Source of the DNA: Haloterrigena sp. KLK7
GTDB lineage: Archaea > Halobacteriota > Halobacteria > Halobacteriales > Natrialbaceae
DNA length: 64,000 bases
Direction of reading: 5' to 3'
Assembly (NCBI RefSeq): GCF_037914945.1
Contig: NZ_CP149787.1
Span: forward strand, 3,596,001 to 3,660,000
The notes under the pieces are model-generated. The model searched no databases. It worked only from the letters and a program-made list of their open reading frames with translations, and was not told the DNA's origin. The translations under genes were made by a program, and so were the position numbers. Positions 41,237-51,594 of this stretch are shown here, one piece after another (the first letter of the stretch is position 1; every line of letters starts with the position of its first letter).

Positions 41237-44200
41237 ATGATCCCGCGTAAACTATCCCGTTCAGTGAGTAACGATAGCGGGCGCAGTACTCAGCCGCGAG
41301 TACTGGGCCGTGAACGCGGCCCCGACGAACTACGTCAGCGCTCGGAATTCGCCGGACGGGCCGAGCCCGGCGATACGCACGACCACTCGAACGACCATTT
41401 CGCACTCATCTACGAGGACCGCGGAGACCAGTTCGCGTCTGCGATCCCGTTCATCCGTCGGGGACTCGAACGCGGCGAACGCTGTCTGTACGTCGTCGAC
41501 GATAACTCCAGGGAAGACGTCCTCCGAGCGATGCGAAACCACGGCATCGACGTGGACGCCGCCCTCGAATCGGGTGCGCTTTCCGTCCCGACGCCGGCGG
41601 ACACGTACCGCCAGACCGGCGAGTTCGATCGAGCGACGATGCTCTCGTTCTGGGAGGAGTCGCTCGAACAGGCGACGGACGTGGACGGCTACACGGGACT
41701 CAGAGCCGCCGCCGAGATGACGTGGGCACTGGACGGAGAGACGAGCGCCGACGAGTTGGTCGAGTACGAGGCCGCGCTCAATTCGCTCTACCAGGACGAC
41801 GACTACGTCGTCATGTGCCAGTACAACCGAAAGCGGTTCCCGTCGTCGGTCATCCACGACGTCATCAAGACCCACCCGCACATCGTCTCCGACGGGACCG
41901 TCTCGCAGAACTTCTACTACACGCCGCCCGAGAAGTTCTTCGGCTCCGAGGAGACGGAGGCGAAGGTCGATCGCATGATGAACACGCTGCGGGAACGGAC
42001 CGAGATGAAGACGGAGTTGACGGAGCGCAAAGCGTACCTCGAGCGGATTTTCGAGAGCAGTCACGATGCCATTCTCATCGTCGACCCCGAGGCGGACGAG
42101 ATCGTCGACGCGAACTCGGCCGCGACGGAGATGCTCGGCTACACGCACGACGAATTGCTGGCCCTCGGTCCCTCAGACATCCATCCCGCCGAACTCGACG
42201 CGTTCCAGGAATTCGTCGAGGAGGTGTTCGAGGACGGCACCGGATGGATGGACGAACTCGCCTGTCACACCAAGGACCGAGGTCGGATTCCGGCGGAGAT
42301 ATCCGCATCGCGGATGGAGCACGACGGCCGTCCGGTCGTACTCGCGGTGGTCCGCGACGTCAGCGAGCGGCGGAAATGGGAACGGGCCCAACGGAGACTG
42401 TACGAGATCACGTCCACTCCCGAATGGACGTTCGACGAGAAAATTCACGCAGTCTTCGAACTGGGCTGTGAACACTTCGACCTCGACCTGGGCGGACTGG
42501 CCAAGATCGACCCGGACGACGACCTGTTCGAGGTCGAGGTGGTCAGCGACGACCACGACAACCTCGTCCCCGGGGCGCGGGCCGACCTTTCGGAGACCTA
42601 CTGCCGGGTCGTCACCGACTCCCGCTCGGGAGACGCCGACACCGACCCGGTCGCGGTCACCGATCCCATCGGCGACGGGTTCGAAGGCGCCCTGTGCTAC
42701 GAGCGATTCGGCGTGCGAGCGTACCTCGGTTCGCATCTCGAATTCGAGGAGGCCCCCGATCGGACGTTCTGGTTCGTCTCGAACACCCCGCGCGAAGACG
42801 GATTCTCTGAGGCTGAACGCACGTTCCACCGGCTGATGGGACAGTGGGTGAAATACGAACTCGAGCGCCGCCAGCGCGAGCAGGAACTGCGCGAGCGCAC
42901 GGAGCACCTGAGTGCACTCGTCGAGACTGCGCCCGAATGCATCAAGACCGTCGCCGCCGACGGCACGCTGCTCCAGATGAATTCCGCCGGACTATACATG
43001 GTCGGAGCCGACTCGGAGGCGGACGTGATCGACGAGTGCATCTACGACCTGATCGCCCCCGAGCACCGCGAACGGTTCCGCGAGTTCAACGAACGGATCT
43101 GTCAGGGTGAACGCGGGACCCTGGAGTTCGACATCGTCGGGCTGGAGGGCACGCGCCGGCACATGGAAACGCACGCGGCGCCGCTGCGTCGCCCCGACGG
43201 GACGATCTCCCATCTGGCGTTGACACGCGACATCACTGACCAGGTCGAACGCGACCGCGAACTCGAACGGGCGCTCGACCTGCTCGAGAAGACCGAGCGC
43301 ATCGCGGACGTCGGCGGTTGGGAAATCGACCCGGAGACGGAGGACGTGTTCTGGACCGGCCACATCTTCGAACTCCTGGAGGTGCCCGGCGACGAGGAAC
43401 CGCCGCTGGACGAGGCGCTCGACATGTACCACGAGGAGGACCAGCCGATCGTCGAGGACGCCGTCGAGGCCGCCCTCGACTCCGGCGACCCCTTCGACGT
43501 CGAGGTGCGGCTCCGGACGGCGGCCAGCGGCGAGGTGCGCTGGCTACGACTCCAGGGCGTTCCGGAATCCGTCGACGACGAAGTCGTTTCGTTTCGCGGG
43601 GCGGCCCAGGACATCACCGAGCGCAAGCAGCGGGAGCAACGGCTAGAAGAGGTGATCGATAGACTCGAAGCGTCGAACGAACGGCTCGAGCAGTTCGCCC
43701 ACGCCGCTAGCCACGATCTCCAGGAGCCGTTGCGGATGGTCTCGAGCTACCTCCAGTTGCTCGAGAGCCGCTACGAGAACGCGCTCGACGAGGAGGGCGA
43801 AACGTTCCTCGAGTTCGCCGTTGACGGGGCCGACCGAATGCGCGAGATGATCGAGGGACTGCTCGCGTATTCGCGGGTCGAGACGCGGGGGGACCCGCTG
43901 GAACCCGTCGACCTCGATACCGCCTTCGACGACGTGTTATCGGACCTCCAGTTCCAGATCGAGGAGCACGACGCCGAGATCATCGTCGGCGATCTCCCCC
44001 GCGTCGAGGGCGACGTCAGTCAGCTCCGGCAGGTGTTCCAGAACCTGCTCGAGAACGCGATCACCTACAGCGGCGACGAGCCGCCTCGGATCCACGTCTC
44101 GGCCGAACGTCGCGGTGGGCGGAGCGCGGAACGGAGTCGCCCGAGAGACGGCGACGCGGTCTCTCGTGACGATGCCGCCGCGGAGGGCGACGGCTCCGAG

Positions 44201-44494
44201 TGGATCGTCTCGATCCGGGACGAGGGCATCGGCATCGATTCCGACGACCAGGAACGCATCTTCGAAGTGTTCCAACGCCTGCACACCCACGATGAGTACG
44301 ACGGGACGGGCATCGGACTGGCGCTGTGCGAGCGGATCGTCGAGCGCCACGGCGTCCGGCCGAACGACGAGAGGCCGGGCTCGACGGACGAGCGAAGCGA
44401 GTCCGTCGGCGGCGACATCTGGGTGGAGTCCTCCCCGGGCGAGGGGACGACGTTCTCGTTCACGCTTCCTGCGGTACAGCGCCTCGATCAGTGA
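41237..44494 (+). CDS. MEDS-PAS-GAF-PAS-PAS sensor histidine kinase
   Basis: A 1085-residue cytoplasmic sensor kinase. Rough order: a MEDS (DcmR-type sensory) domain at about 50-215 (NDHFALIYEDRGDQFASAIP FIRRGLERGERCLYVVDD); PAS at about 265-385; GAF-like at about 390-545; a second PAS at about 560-680; a third PAS at about 690-800; and HisKA with H-box ASHDLQEPLRMVSSYLQLLE (phospho-His826). The HATPase domain follows, with N box VFQNLLENAITYSGDE, G1 IRDEGIGID and G2 GTGIGLALCERI. It holds two unusual polar insertions: ERRGGRSAERSRPRDGDAVS and onward (about 120 residues after the H-box), and RPNDERPGSTDERSESVGG further on. No response regulator is adjacent. Starts at 41204, 41237 or GTG 41264 are possible. 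Confidence 0.92.
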   Translation: MIPRKLSRSVSNDSGRSTQPRVLGRERGPDELRQRSEFAGRAEPGDTHDHSNDHFALIYEDRGDQFASAIPFIRRGLERGERCLYVVDDNSREDVLRAMRNHGIDVDAALESGALSVPTPADTYRQTGEFDRATMLSFWEESLEQATDVDGYTGLRAAAEMTWALDGETSADELVEYEAALNSLYQDDDYVVMCQYNRKRFPSSVIHDVIKTHPHIVSDGTVSQNFYYTPPEKFFGSEETEAKVDRMMNTLRERTEMKTELTERKAYLERIFESSHDAILIVDPEADEIVDANSAATEMLGYTHDELLALGPSDIHPAELDAFQEFVEEVFEDGTGWMDELACHTKDRGRIPAEISASRMEHDGRPVVLAVVRDVSERRKWERAQRRLYEITSTPEWTFDEKIHAVFELGCEHFDLDLGGLAKIDPDDDLFEVEVVSDDHDNLVPGARADLSETYCRVVTDSRSGDADTDPVAVTDPIGDGFEGALCYERFGVRAYLGSHLEFEEAPDRTFWFVSNTPREDGFSEAERTFHRLMGQWVKYELERRQREQELRERTEHLSALVETAPECIKTVAADGTLLQMNSAGLYMVGADSEADVIDECIYDLIAPEHRERFREFNERICQGERGTLEFDIVGLEGTRRHMETHAAPLRRPDGTISHLALTRDITDQVERDRELERALDLLEKTERIADVGGWEIDPETEDVFWTGHIFELLEVPGDEEPPLDEALDMYHEEDQPIVEDAVEAALDSGDPFDVEVRLRTAASGEVRWLRLQGVPESVDDEVVSFRGAAQDITERKQREQRLEEVIDRLEASNERLEQFAHAASHDLQEPLRMVSSYLQLLESRYENALDEEGETFLEFAVDGADRMREMIEGLLAYSRVETRGDPLEPVDLDTAFDDVLSDLQFQIEEHDAEIIVGDLPRVEGDVSQLRQVFQNLLENAITYSGDEPPRIHVSAERRGGRSAERSRPRDGDAVSRDDAAAEGDGSEWIVSIRDEGIGIDSDDQERIFEVFQRLHTHDEYDGTGIGLALCERIVERHGVRPNDERPGSTDERSESVGGDIWVESSPGEGTTFSFTLPAVQRLDQ

Positions 44495-44596
44495 GGGAAT
44501 CGAACGCTCGAGTCCGCTGCAGACCGCCTCTACTCGAGGAGAGACACTCGAGTGGCGTACGTCGGCCTTTTACAGCGTCCGCCCGTAGCGACACCC

Positions 44597-46837
44597 ATGA
44601 GCGATCCCACCGCGCGCAATCGGCTCGACGAGGAGGAGAGCCCCTACCTGCGCCAGCACGCGGACAACCCCGTCAACTGGCAGCCCTGGGACGAAGGGGC
44701 CCTCGAGGCCGCCGAAGAGCGCGACGTACCGATCTTCCTCTCGATCGGCTACTCGGCCTGTCACTGGTGTCACGTCATGGAAGACGAGAGCTTCGAGGAC
44801 GAGGCGGTCGCCGAGGTGCTCAACGAGAACTTCGTCCCGATCAAGGTCGACCGGGAGGAGCGTCCGGACATCGACAGCATCTACATGACCGTCTGCCAGC
44901 TCGTCTCCGGACAGGGCGGCTGGCCCCTCTCCGCGTGGCTCACGCCCGAGGGCAAACCGTTCTTCGTCGGGACCTACTTCCCGCGGGAGAGCCAGCAGGG
45001 TCGGCCCGGCTTCCTCGACCTCTGTCAACGCATCAGCGACTCTTGGGAGAGCGACGAGGATCGCGAGGAGATGGAACACCGCGCCGACCAGTGGACCGAG
45101 GCCGCGAAGGACCGCCTCGAGGAGACCCCCGACGGCGCGGGTGCCGCGGGCGGCGCCGCCGAACCCCCGTCGAGCGAAGTCTTGGAGACCGCCGCGGACG
45201 CGGCCCTCCGGAGCGCCGACCGGCAGTACGGCGGCTTCGGCTCCGGCGGTCCCAAGTTCCCCCAGCCCTCGCGGCTCCACGTCCTCGCTCGCGCATACGA
45301 CCGGACGGGACGGGACGAGTACCTCGAGGTGGTCGAGGAATCCCTCGACGCGATGGCCGCGGGCGGCCTCTACGACCACGTCGGCGGCGGCTTCCACAGG
45401 TACTGCGTCGATAAGGACTGGACGGTCCCCCACTTCGAGAAGATGCTGTACGACAACGCCGAAATCACGCGGGCGTTCCTCGCCGGCTACCAGCTGACCG
45501 GGGCGGACCGCTACGCCGAGGTCGTCGACGAGACCCTCGCGTTCGTCGCCCGGGAGCTGACCCACGACGAGGGCGGTTTCTTCAGCACCCTCGACGCCCA
45601 GAGCGAGGACCCCGAGACCGGCGAGCGCGAGGAGGGCGCGTTCTACGTCTGGACGCCCGACGAGGTTCGCGAAAATCTCGAGGACGAGACCACTGCCGAC
45701 CTCTTCTGCGCCCGCTACGACATCACCGAGTCCGGGAACTTCGAGGGCCGGAATCAGCCCAATCGCGTGCGCTCACTCGAGTCGCTGGCCGACGAGTACG
45801 ACCTCGAGGAAGACGAGGTCGAACGGCGACTCGAGGACGCCCGGCAGCAGCTGTTCGAGGCCCGCGAGGAACGCCCGCGCCCCAACCGCGACGAGAAGGT
45901 GCTGGCGGGCTGGAACGGTCTCATGATCAACACGTGCGCGGAGGCCGCGCTCGTCCTCGGCGAGGACGCGTACGCCGACCAGGCCGTCGACGCCCTCGAG
46001 TTCGTCCGGGATCGACTCTGGGACGCCGACGAGCGACGGCTCTCCCGGCGCTATAAAGACGGAGACGTCAAAGTCGACGGCTACCTCGAGGACTACGCCT
46101 TCCTCGCCCGCGGGGCCCTCGGTTGTTACCAGGCGACCGGCGACGTCGACCACCTCGCGTTCGCACTCGATCTGGCGCGGACCATCGAGGACGAGTTCTG
46201 GGACGCCGACCGCGGCACCCTGTACTTCACTCCCGAGAGCGGCGAGTCGCTGGTCACGCGCCCGCAGGAACTCACCGACCAGTCGACGCCGTCGGCGGCC
46301 GGCGTCGCGGTCGAGACGCTGCTCGCGCTCGACGAATTTGCCGACAGCGAGGGATCGGAGATCCCTCGAGCAGACGGCGAAGCCGTCGACGACGACTTCG
46401 AGGGAATCGCCGCCACCGTCCTCGAGACCCACGCGAACAAGATCGAGGCCAATTCCCTCGAGCACGCCTCGCTCTGTCTGGCCGCCGACCGTCTCGAGGC
46501 CGGCGCGCTCGAGGTCACCGTCGCCGCCGACGAACTCCCCGCGGAGTGGCGCGATCGGTTCGCCGACGAGTACCGTCCCGACCGGCTGTTCGCGCTCCGA
46601 CCGCCGACCGAGGCGGGACTCGAGGCCTGGCTCGAGCAGTTAGGGCTCGAGGAACCGCCGGCGATCTGGGCCGGTCGCGAGGCCCGGGACGGCGAGCCGA
46701 CGCTGTACGTCTGCCGCGCTCGGACGTGTTCGCCGCCGACTCACGACGTCGAGGACGCCCTCGAGTGGCTCGGAGACAACACTGCAGTCGGCGACTCGAG
46801 CGAGACGACTATCGACGAGTCCGAGAGTCCGTTCTGA
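44597..46837 (+). CDS. YyaL-type thioredoxin-domain protein (DUF255)
   Basis: A 746-residue YyaL/DUF255 protein. The N-terminal thioredoxin-like domain has PTARNRLDEEESPYLRQHAD NPVNWQPWD, with the GYSACHWCHVMEDESFEDEA CxxC motif, and SIYMTVCQLVSGQGGWPLSA WLTPEGKPFFVGTYFP. The remainder is an alpha/alpha toroid with GGLYDHVGGGFHRYCVDKDW TVPHFEKMLYDNA, EGAFYVWTPDEVR and WNGLMINTCAEAALVLGEDA. The family is widespread; the substrate is unknown, although glycan or N-acylglucosamine epimerase-like activity is suggested by the toroid. The ATG at 44597 is preferred over an upstream in-frame ATG at 44552. Confidence 0.92.
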   Translation: MSDPTARNRLDEEESPYLRQHADNPVNWQPWDEGALEAAEERDVPIFLSIGYSACHWCHVMEDESFEDEAVAEVLNENFVPIKVDREERPDIDSIYMTVCQLVSGQGGWPLSAWLTPEGKPFFVGTYFPRESQQGRPGFLDLCQRISDSWESDEDREEMEHRADQWTEAAKDRLEETPDGAGAAGGAAEPPSSEVLETAADAALRSADRQYGGFGSGGPKFPQPSRLHVLARAYDRTGRDEYLEVVEESLDAMAAGGLYDHVGGGFHRYCVDKDWTVPHFEKMLYDNAEITRAFLAGYQLTGADRYAEVVDETLAFVARELTHDEGGFFSTLDAQSEDPETGEREEGAFYVWTPDEVRENLEDETTADLFCARYDITESGNFEGRNQPNRVRSLESLADEYDLEEDEVERRLEDARQQLFEAREERPRPNRDEKVLAGWNGLMINTCAEAALVLGEDAYADQAVDALEFVRDRLWDADERRLSRRYKDGDVKVDGYLEDYAFLARGALGCYQATGDVDHLAFALDLARTIEDEFWDADRGTLYFTPESGESLVTRPQELTDQSTPSAAGVAVETLLALDEFADSEGSEIPRADGEAVDDDFEGIAATVLETHANKIEANSLEHASLCLAADRLEAGALEVTVAADELPAEWRDRFADEYRPDRLFALRPPTEAGLEAWLEQLGLEEPPAIWAGREARDGEPTLYVCRARTCSPPTHDVEDALEWLGDNTAVGDSSETTIDESESPF

Positions 46838-46870
46838 GAGGGTCGAGAGCCGATTCGCGCTCGCGGTCGA

Positions 46871-47794
46871 TTACTGCGACTGCGCGATCGGTTCTCGAGC
46901 CGTGACGTCGAACGTCCGGTCGCCGTGATCGGTCTCGATGGTCACCGAATACGTCTCGCCCGCTTCGACGTCGGGGTCGTCTACGGAGAGCCGGGCGATG
47001 CCTTCGGCGTAGTCGTAGGCGTCGTTCTCCGCAGTCGTGTACTCCGCCGTATCGACTACCTCACCGTCGAGACGGAGGACGGCCTCGCCCGATGCGGGCT
47101 CCGGGCTCCGGACGGCGACTCCGAACGACGTTTGCCCCGCCGTGTCGAGCTGTGGCGGGAGGTCGACGACTTCCACCTGCATCCCGCCCGGATAGTCGGG
47201 TTCGTCGGCGGTCTCGTCGTCCGATTCCTGTTCACCGGTAGTCTCGTTGTCCGACTCCAGTTCGTCGGTGGTCTCGGTATCTGACTCTTGCCCGTTGGCT
47301 TCCTCGGCAGTCCCGTCGTCCGACGCCTGATCGTCGTCTCCAGACGGGTCGGTGCCGTCGGATCCGTCACCGTCGTCGCCGTTCCCGCCGGTATCTTGGG
47401 AATCGACGGACTCGTTCGAATCGGTCTCGGTCGCACCGGTATCGCCGCCTCGCTCGTCGGTGCCGTCGTCTTCGCCCGCGAGACCGTCGCCTTCGCCGTC
47501 GGATCCCTCGCCGTCACTCGGCGACGGATCGGTTCCCGACTCGTTCGTCGCGTTGCCATCGTCGGTTCCGTTCCCGTCGCCCGCCGACTCGTTTCCGTTG
47601 CTCTCACCGTCACCGTCGCCCATCGACTCGAGGCCGTTGCTGTCGTCGCTGGCGAACTCCGTCTCGTTATTTTCAGCGCCGTCGTCGCCGACGCCACCGT
47701 TCCCGGTGAACTGGAACGCCCCGAACACACCGGCAATCACGACGACAACGAGCACTACGGCGACACCGACCGTTCCCACAGATTGGTCATTCAT
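46871..47794 (-). CDS. Membrane-anchored surface protein with Ig-like domain
   Basis: A 307-residue protein. Residues about 8-30 (TVGVAVVLVVVVIAGVFGAF) form one uncleaved membrane helix. The middle about 170 residues are a low-complexity Gly/Asp/Glu/Asn/Ser stalk with many NES/NET/NGT sequons. The C-terminal about 95 residues form a CARDB/Ig-like beta domain (VEVVDLPPQLDTAGQTSFGV AVRSPEPASGEAVLRLDGEV). It is probably an externally displayed glycoprotein on a stalk. The ATG at 47794 starts just before the membrane helix; an in-frame ATG at 47827 is possible. It converges on the YyaL gene. Confidence 0.78.
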   Translation of the reverse strand: MNDQSVGTVGVAVVLVVVVIAGVFGAFQFTGNGGVGDDGAENNETEFASDDSNGLESMGDGDGESNGNESAGDGNGTDDGNATNESGTDPSPSDGEGSDGEGDGLAGEDDGTDERGGDTGATETDSNESVDSQDTGGNGDDGDGSDGTDPSGDDDQASDDGTAEEANGQESDTETTDELESDNETTGEQESDDETADEPDYPGGMQVEVVDLPPQLDTAGQTSFGVAVRSPEPASGEAVLRLDGEVVDTAEYTTAENDAYDYAEGIARLSVDDPDVEAGETYSVTIETDHGDRTFDVTAREPIAQSQ

Positions 47795-48059
47795 AGTTTC
47801 AGATGCAGACCCGTCGGGCCTAAACACGTTCCAGTACGAACGGGCATTTCAAAATAAGACGAGCCTGCACACGTATGGTATTTTTAAACGGATAATATAT
47901 TACGAAAGAATGTAAATGGAGGGATGAACGTAACGTATCCCTAGAGATGTTCCAGCGAAGGGTCGATCGGTAGTGATCGTCGGCGGTCGCCCTACCAATA
48001 GCCCGTGCCCACCGCCCAGGCCGCGGGTCGACCACTGCCGCCCTCGAGTGCGCGTCGCG

Positions 48060-48434
48060 TTACGCCAGCTCTCGCTCGAGCTGATCGGCCAGCCAGATCG
48101 CCGGCGGCCGGTCCTCCTCCTCGACGAACCGCGTGACTTCCTCGCCGTCGTCGTCGAGAACGACGACCGTCGGGATGTACTCGATGTCGTACTCCTCGAC
48201 GCCGGGTCCCTGCTTGTCCTCGTCGACGGCGGTCTCGTCAATCCGGTCGTCGGGGACGTCCGCGGCGTCGAGCGCGGCGCCGAAATCCGGCAGGAGTTTC
48301 CGGCAGTCCTTACACCAGTCGCCGCCCCAGACCTTGTAGACGAGTTCGTCGTTGTGCGCTTCGAGCGTGTCGATCGCGTCCTCGTAGGAGGCCTCGTCCC
48401 ACGCGGGGTTTGGCTCCATCGTCTCGAGACTCAT
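48060..48434 (-). CDS. Thioredoxin family protein
   Basis: A 124-residue thioredoxin-fold protein with active site GGDWCKDCRKLLPDF (WCKDC instead of WCGPC), the cis-Pro block DIEYIPTVVVLDDDGEE, and a helical C-terminus. The KD dipeptide between the Cys residues will change the redox potential relative to classical thioredoxin. It may act as a general disulfide reductant or on a specific client; the sequence does not say which. The ATG at 48434 is preferred; a GTG two codons upstream is also present. It has no operon partner. Confidence 0.9.
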   Translation of the reverse strand: MSLETMEPNPAWDEASYEDAIDTLEAHNDELVYKVWGGDWCKDCRKLLPDFGAALDAADVPDDRIDETAVDEDKQGPGVEEYDIEYIPTVVVLDDDGEEVTRFVEEEDRPPAIWLADQLERELA

Positions 48435-48763
48435 ACCCACCGATAGCGCGTCCGGGGGCTTAACGACGGTGTTTTCGATACGGTCGTCGTCCGACAGACC
48501 AGCCGCCGCCTCGAGAGCCGACCGACCGCAACCGGCTGAGACCGAAACGGGCCGATTCGATCGAATCGAGGCCGTTCAGGGTCGTTGAGAGCGCCAGAAG
48601 ACCGCGAACGAAGCCGAAACCGAATAGCCGGCACGTCCCGCCTGAGTCCAGCATCGGCTTTATACCGTTTCTTGTACCGGGTGATGCGAAGCACCGATAG
48701 TCGCTGCAGTCGCTCACCGACGTACAATAAACAGTATATGGCTCGACTTCCTAGGGGTTGCCA
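48435..48763. other. Intergenic region between thioredoxin and cysteine synthase
   Basis: About 330 bases between divergent genes. CTTTATACCG near 48658 and AGTATATGG at 48733-48741 are AT-rich elements. The latter is the likely cysteine-synthase promoter. No gene with haloarchaeal composition is present. Confidence 0.45.
48735..48739 (+). promoter_or_regulatory. TATA box of the cysteine synthase gene
   Basis: TATAT, within ACAGTATATGG, lies 25-29 bases before the ATG at 48764. Confidence 0.5.
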
Positions 48764-49741
<978 letters not shown>

Positions 49742-49861
49742 CGGGCAGCCGCCCGCTCGCTCGAGTCGGGACCGCGCGGCCGGAATTCAGGAGCCGCGAA
49801 GCGAAAATCGCTCTTTCACCTTGGCGAACTCCTTTGCGGTATCCCGGTGTCTCCTCGTGTA

Positions 49862-50602
49862 ATGACTGACCGATCGCGGCGAACGATCCTCTGCGGGACG
49901 GCCGGGCTGGTCGCCCTCTCAGCCGGCTGTCTCGACGAAGCCGGCGTCGCGGACGACGGGAACGGCCCCGACGACCCGAACGGAACCGACAGCGAGAACG
50001 GGACGGACGACCGCGGCGCCGGTGGCAACGGCGACGAAGACGACACCGATACCGCCAGTGGCGACGGTGATGGCGAGTCCGAAGCGATCGACACCGTCTC
50101 GTTTTCGTCCGCCACCGGTCCCGATTCCGAGCCGGACGCCGCGCTGTTCGTCAGTCCCGCTCGAGCGACCGACTGGCTCGACGACCGCGGCCTCGACGAC
50201 GAGCGGCTCACCGCGTTCGTCGACGAGACCGACTTCGAGCGGTCCGTAATCGTCGCCCTCGCGGCCGACGCACCGAACGCCTGTTACGAACTGACACTCG
50301 AGGAGCGGACCCTCGGGGACGAGGAGACGGACGCCGACCTCGACCTCGAGGCCGTAGTAAGCGACGAGTCCACGGGAGAGATGGGCTGTGCGCAGGTCGT
50401 GACACTCGTCGGCCAACTCGTTCGAGCGCCGATCGCAGACGGCCCTACCGTCTCGGTGACCATCGTCGACCGACACGGGGAGGAACACCAGCGGGGTATG
50501 GCCGCCGACAGCGAGAGCGAATCGGCGGCCGCTGACAGCGAGAACGAATCGGCCACCGCCGGCGAATCGGATACCGATAGCGAGAACGCTAGCGGCGCCT
50601 GA
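49862..50602 (+). CDS. Tat lipoprotein of unknown function
   Basis: A 246-residue lipoprotein. The signal is MTDRSRRTILCGTAGLVALS followed by AGC, a twin-arginine lipobox, so it is exported folded and anchored at the outer membrane face. An acidic Gly/Asn/Asp linker (about 30-80) leads into a globular domain (SFSSATGPDSEPDAALFVSP ARATDWLDDRGLDDERLTAF, SVIVALAADAPNACYELTLE, GCAQVVTLVGQLVRAPIADG). The C-terminal 40 residues are a Glu/Ser/Asn linker. I do not recognise the globular domain. The gene stands alone, converging with a DUF5804 gene. Confidence 0.8.
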   Translation: MTDRSRRTILCGTAGLVALSAGCLDEAGVADDGNGPDDPNGTDSENGTDDRGAGGNGDEDDTDTASGDGDGESEAIDTVSFSSATGPDSEPDAALFVSPARATDWLDDRGLDDERLTAFVDETDFERSVIVALAADAPNACYELTLEERTLGDEETDADLDLEAVVSDESTGEMGCAQVVTLVGQLVRAPIADGPTVSVTIVDRHGEEHQRGMAADSESESAAADSENESATAGESDTDSENASGA

Positions 50603-50653
50603 GATCGGCCTTCAGTCCGTCTTCGAGCGATTCTACCGCTTCCAATGTCTGAC

Positions 50654-51232
50654 TCACGGCGAGTGTTCCGCTTCCGTGAGGCGGACGACGAGCGTCTCCT
50701 CGACGTCCCTGAGATCGTACGTCGGGAGTTCGCCGCCGGTCCGACGGACGTATAGCGGTTCGACGAGTCGCCAGTTCGCCGCAGCGTCGCGCGTCTCGTC
50801 GGCGGCCGCCGATTCGTCCGACTCGTCGTCGTCTCCGGCCGCGGTCGACGCGGCGACATCGCCGTCGGCCTCGGTCTCGGCGTCCGGCTCCGGCCCGACT
50901 CGCTCGAGGCCGTAGATCTTGCAGAACTCGGCCGTCGCAGCGGGCTCGATGTCGCCGTTGCGGAGTTCCGTCGCGAGCGCCCGCGAGAGCCACTCGTCGT
51001 CGCTGACGCTCGGCTCCTGGACGAGCGCCTCGTCGACGAAGCGGGTGAGATACCAGTTCAGATCGTTCAGCAGCGAGACGGCCGCGCCGACGCTGACCGT
51101 CCGCAGGGCGATCGCGTTCTCGAAGGGACGGCTCAGGTCGTACGTCGCGAGGGCCTCGCGGGAGGTCTCCCGGGAGAGGAGTTCGTACTGGAGGTTGCAG
51201 TCGGGATCCCCGATGAGACAGACGCGAGTCAC
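50654..51232 (-). CDS. DUF5804 family protein
   Basis: A 192-residue haloarchaeal protein of the DUF5804 type: MTRVCLIGDPDCNLQYELLS at the N-terminus, FENAIALRTVSVGAAVSLLN DLNWYLTRFVDEALVQ, and a C-terminal WRLVEPLYVRRTGGELPTYD block. An acidic linker of about 45 residues separates the two halves. No catalytic motif is visible. The family is unassigned; recognition is from memory of the MTRVCLxGDxDCNLxYELL start. Confidence 0.82.
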   Translation of the reverse strand: MTRVCLIGDPDCNLQYELLSRETSREALATYDLSRPFENAIALRTVSVGAAVSLLNDLNWYLTRFVDEALVQEPSVSDDEWLSRALATELRNGDIEPAATAEFCKIYGLERVGPEPDAETEADGDVAASTAAGDDDESDESAAADETRDAAANWRLVEPLYVRRTGGELPTYDLRDVEETLVVRLTEAEHSP

Positions 51233-51313
51233 TACGTTGTGATCGGAACGTGGTCGTAATGTGGGTTTCGGCTCCCGCCGAAGCGATCCCCGATCGACGC
51301 TCGACGACCGGCG

Positions 51314-51511
51314 TCAGCCGTCTCGGGCGGTCTGCCCGATCTCCTCCGCGTCGAGGTCGGCGACCGGTACGTCCTCGCCGATCGCGTATTCGGAGGCCGT
51401 GCCACAGCCGTAACACTCGATGACGATGTCCGTTTCGTACGCGAGGATACTCACGCCGCCACACGCCGGACACGAAAGCCACTCCTGAAATTGATACTCG
51501 TCTCCGTCCAT
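51314..51511 (-). CDS. Small two-CPxCG-type zinc-finger protein
   Basis: A 65-residue protein with CPACG and CYGCG pairs (EWLSCPACGGVSILAYETDI VIECYGCGTASEYAIG), the signature of the haloarchaeal small zinc-finger families. Members affect biofilm formation, motility and stress responses in haloarchaea, but the targets are mostly unknown. The acidic C-terminal tail is typical. It lies 83 bases downstream of the Bat-type regulator on the same strand, which may or may not be functional. Confidence 0.85.
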   Translation of the reverse strand: MDGDEYQFQEWLSCPACGGVSILAYETDIVIECYGCGTASEYAIGEDVPVADLDAEEIGQTARDG

Positions 51512-51594
51512 CGATCGTCTGTCGCCTAGTTGGTGATCGACTCCGGAGAATGCATCCGTTGACTCATCAATTCGTTTTTACCGCGGCGTCGGCG

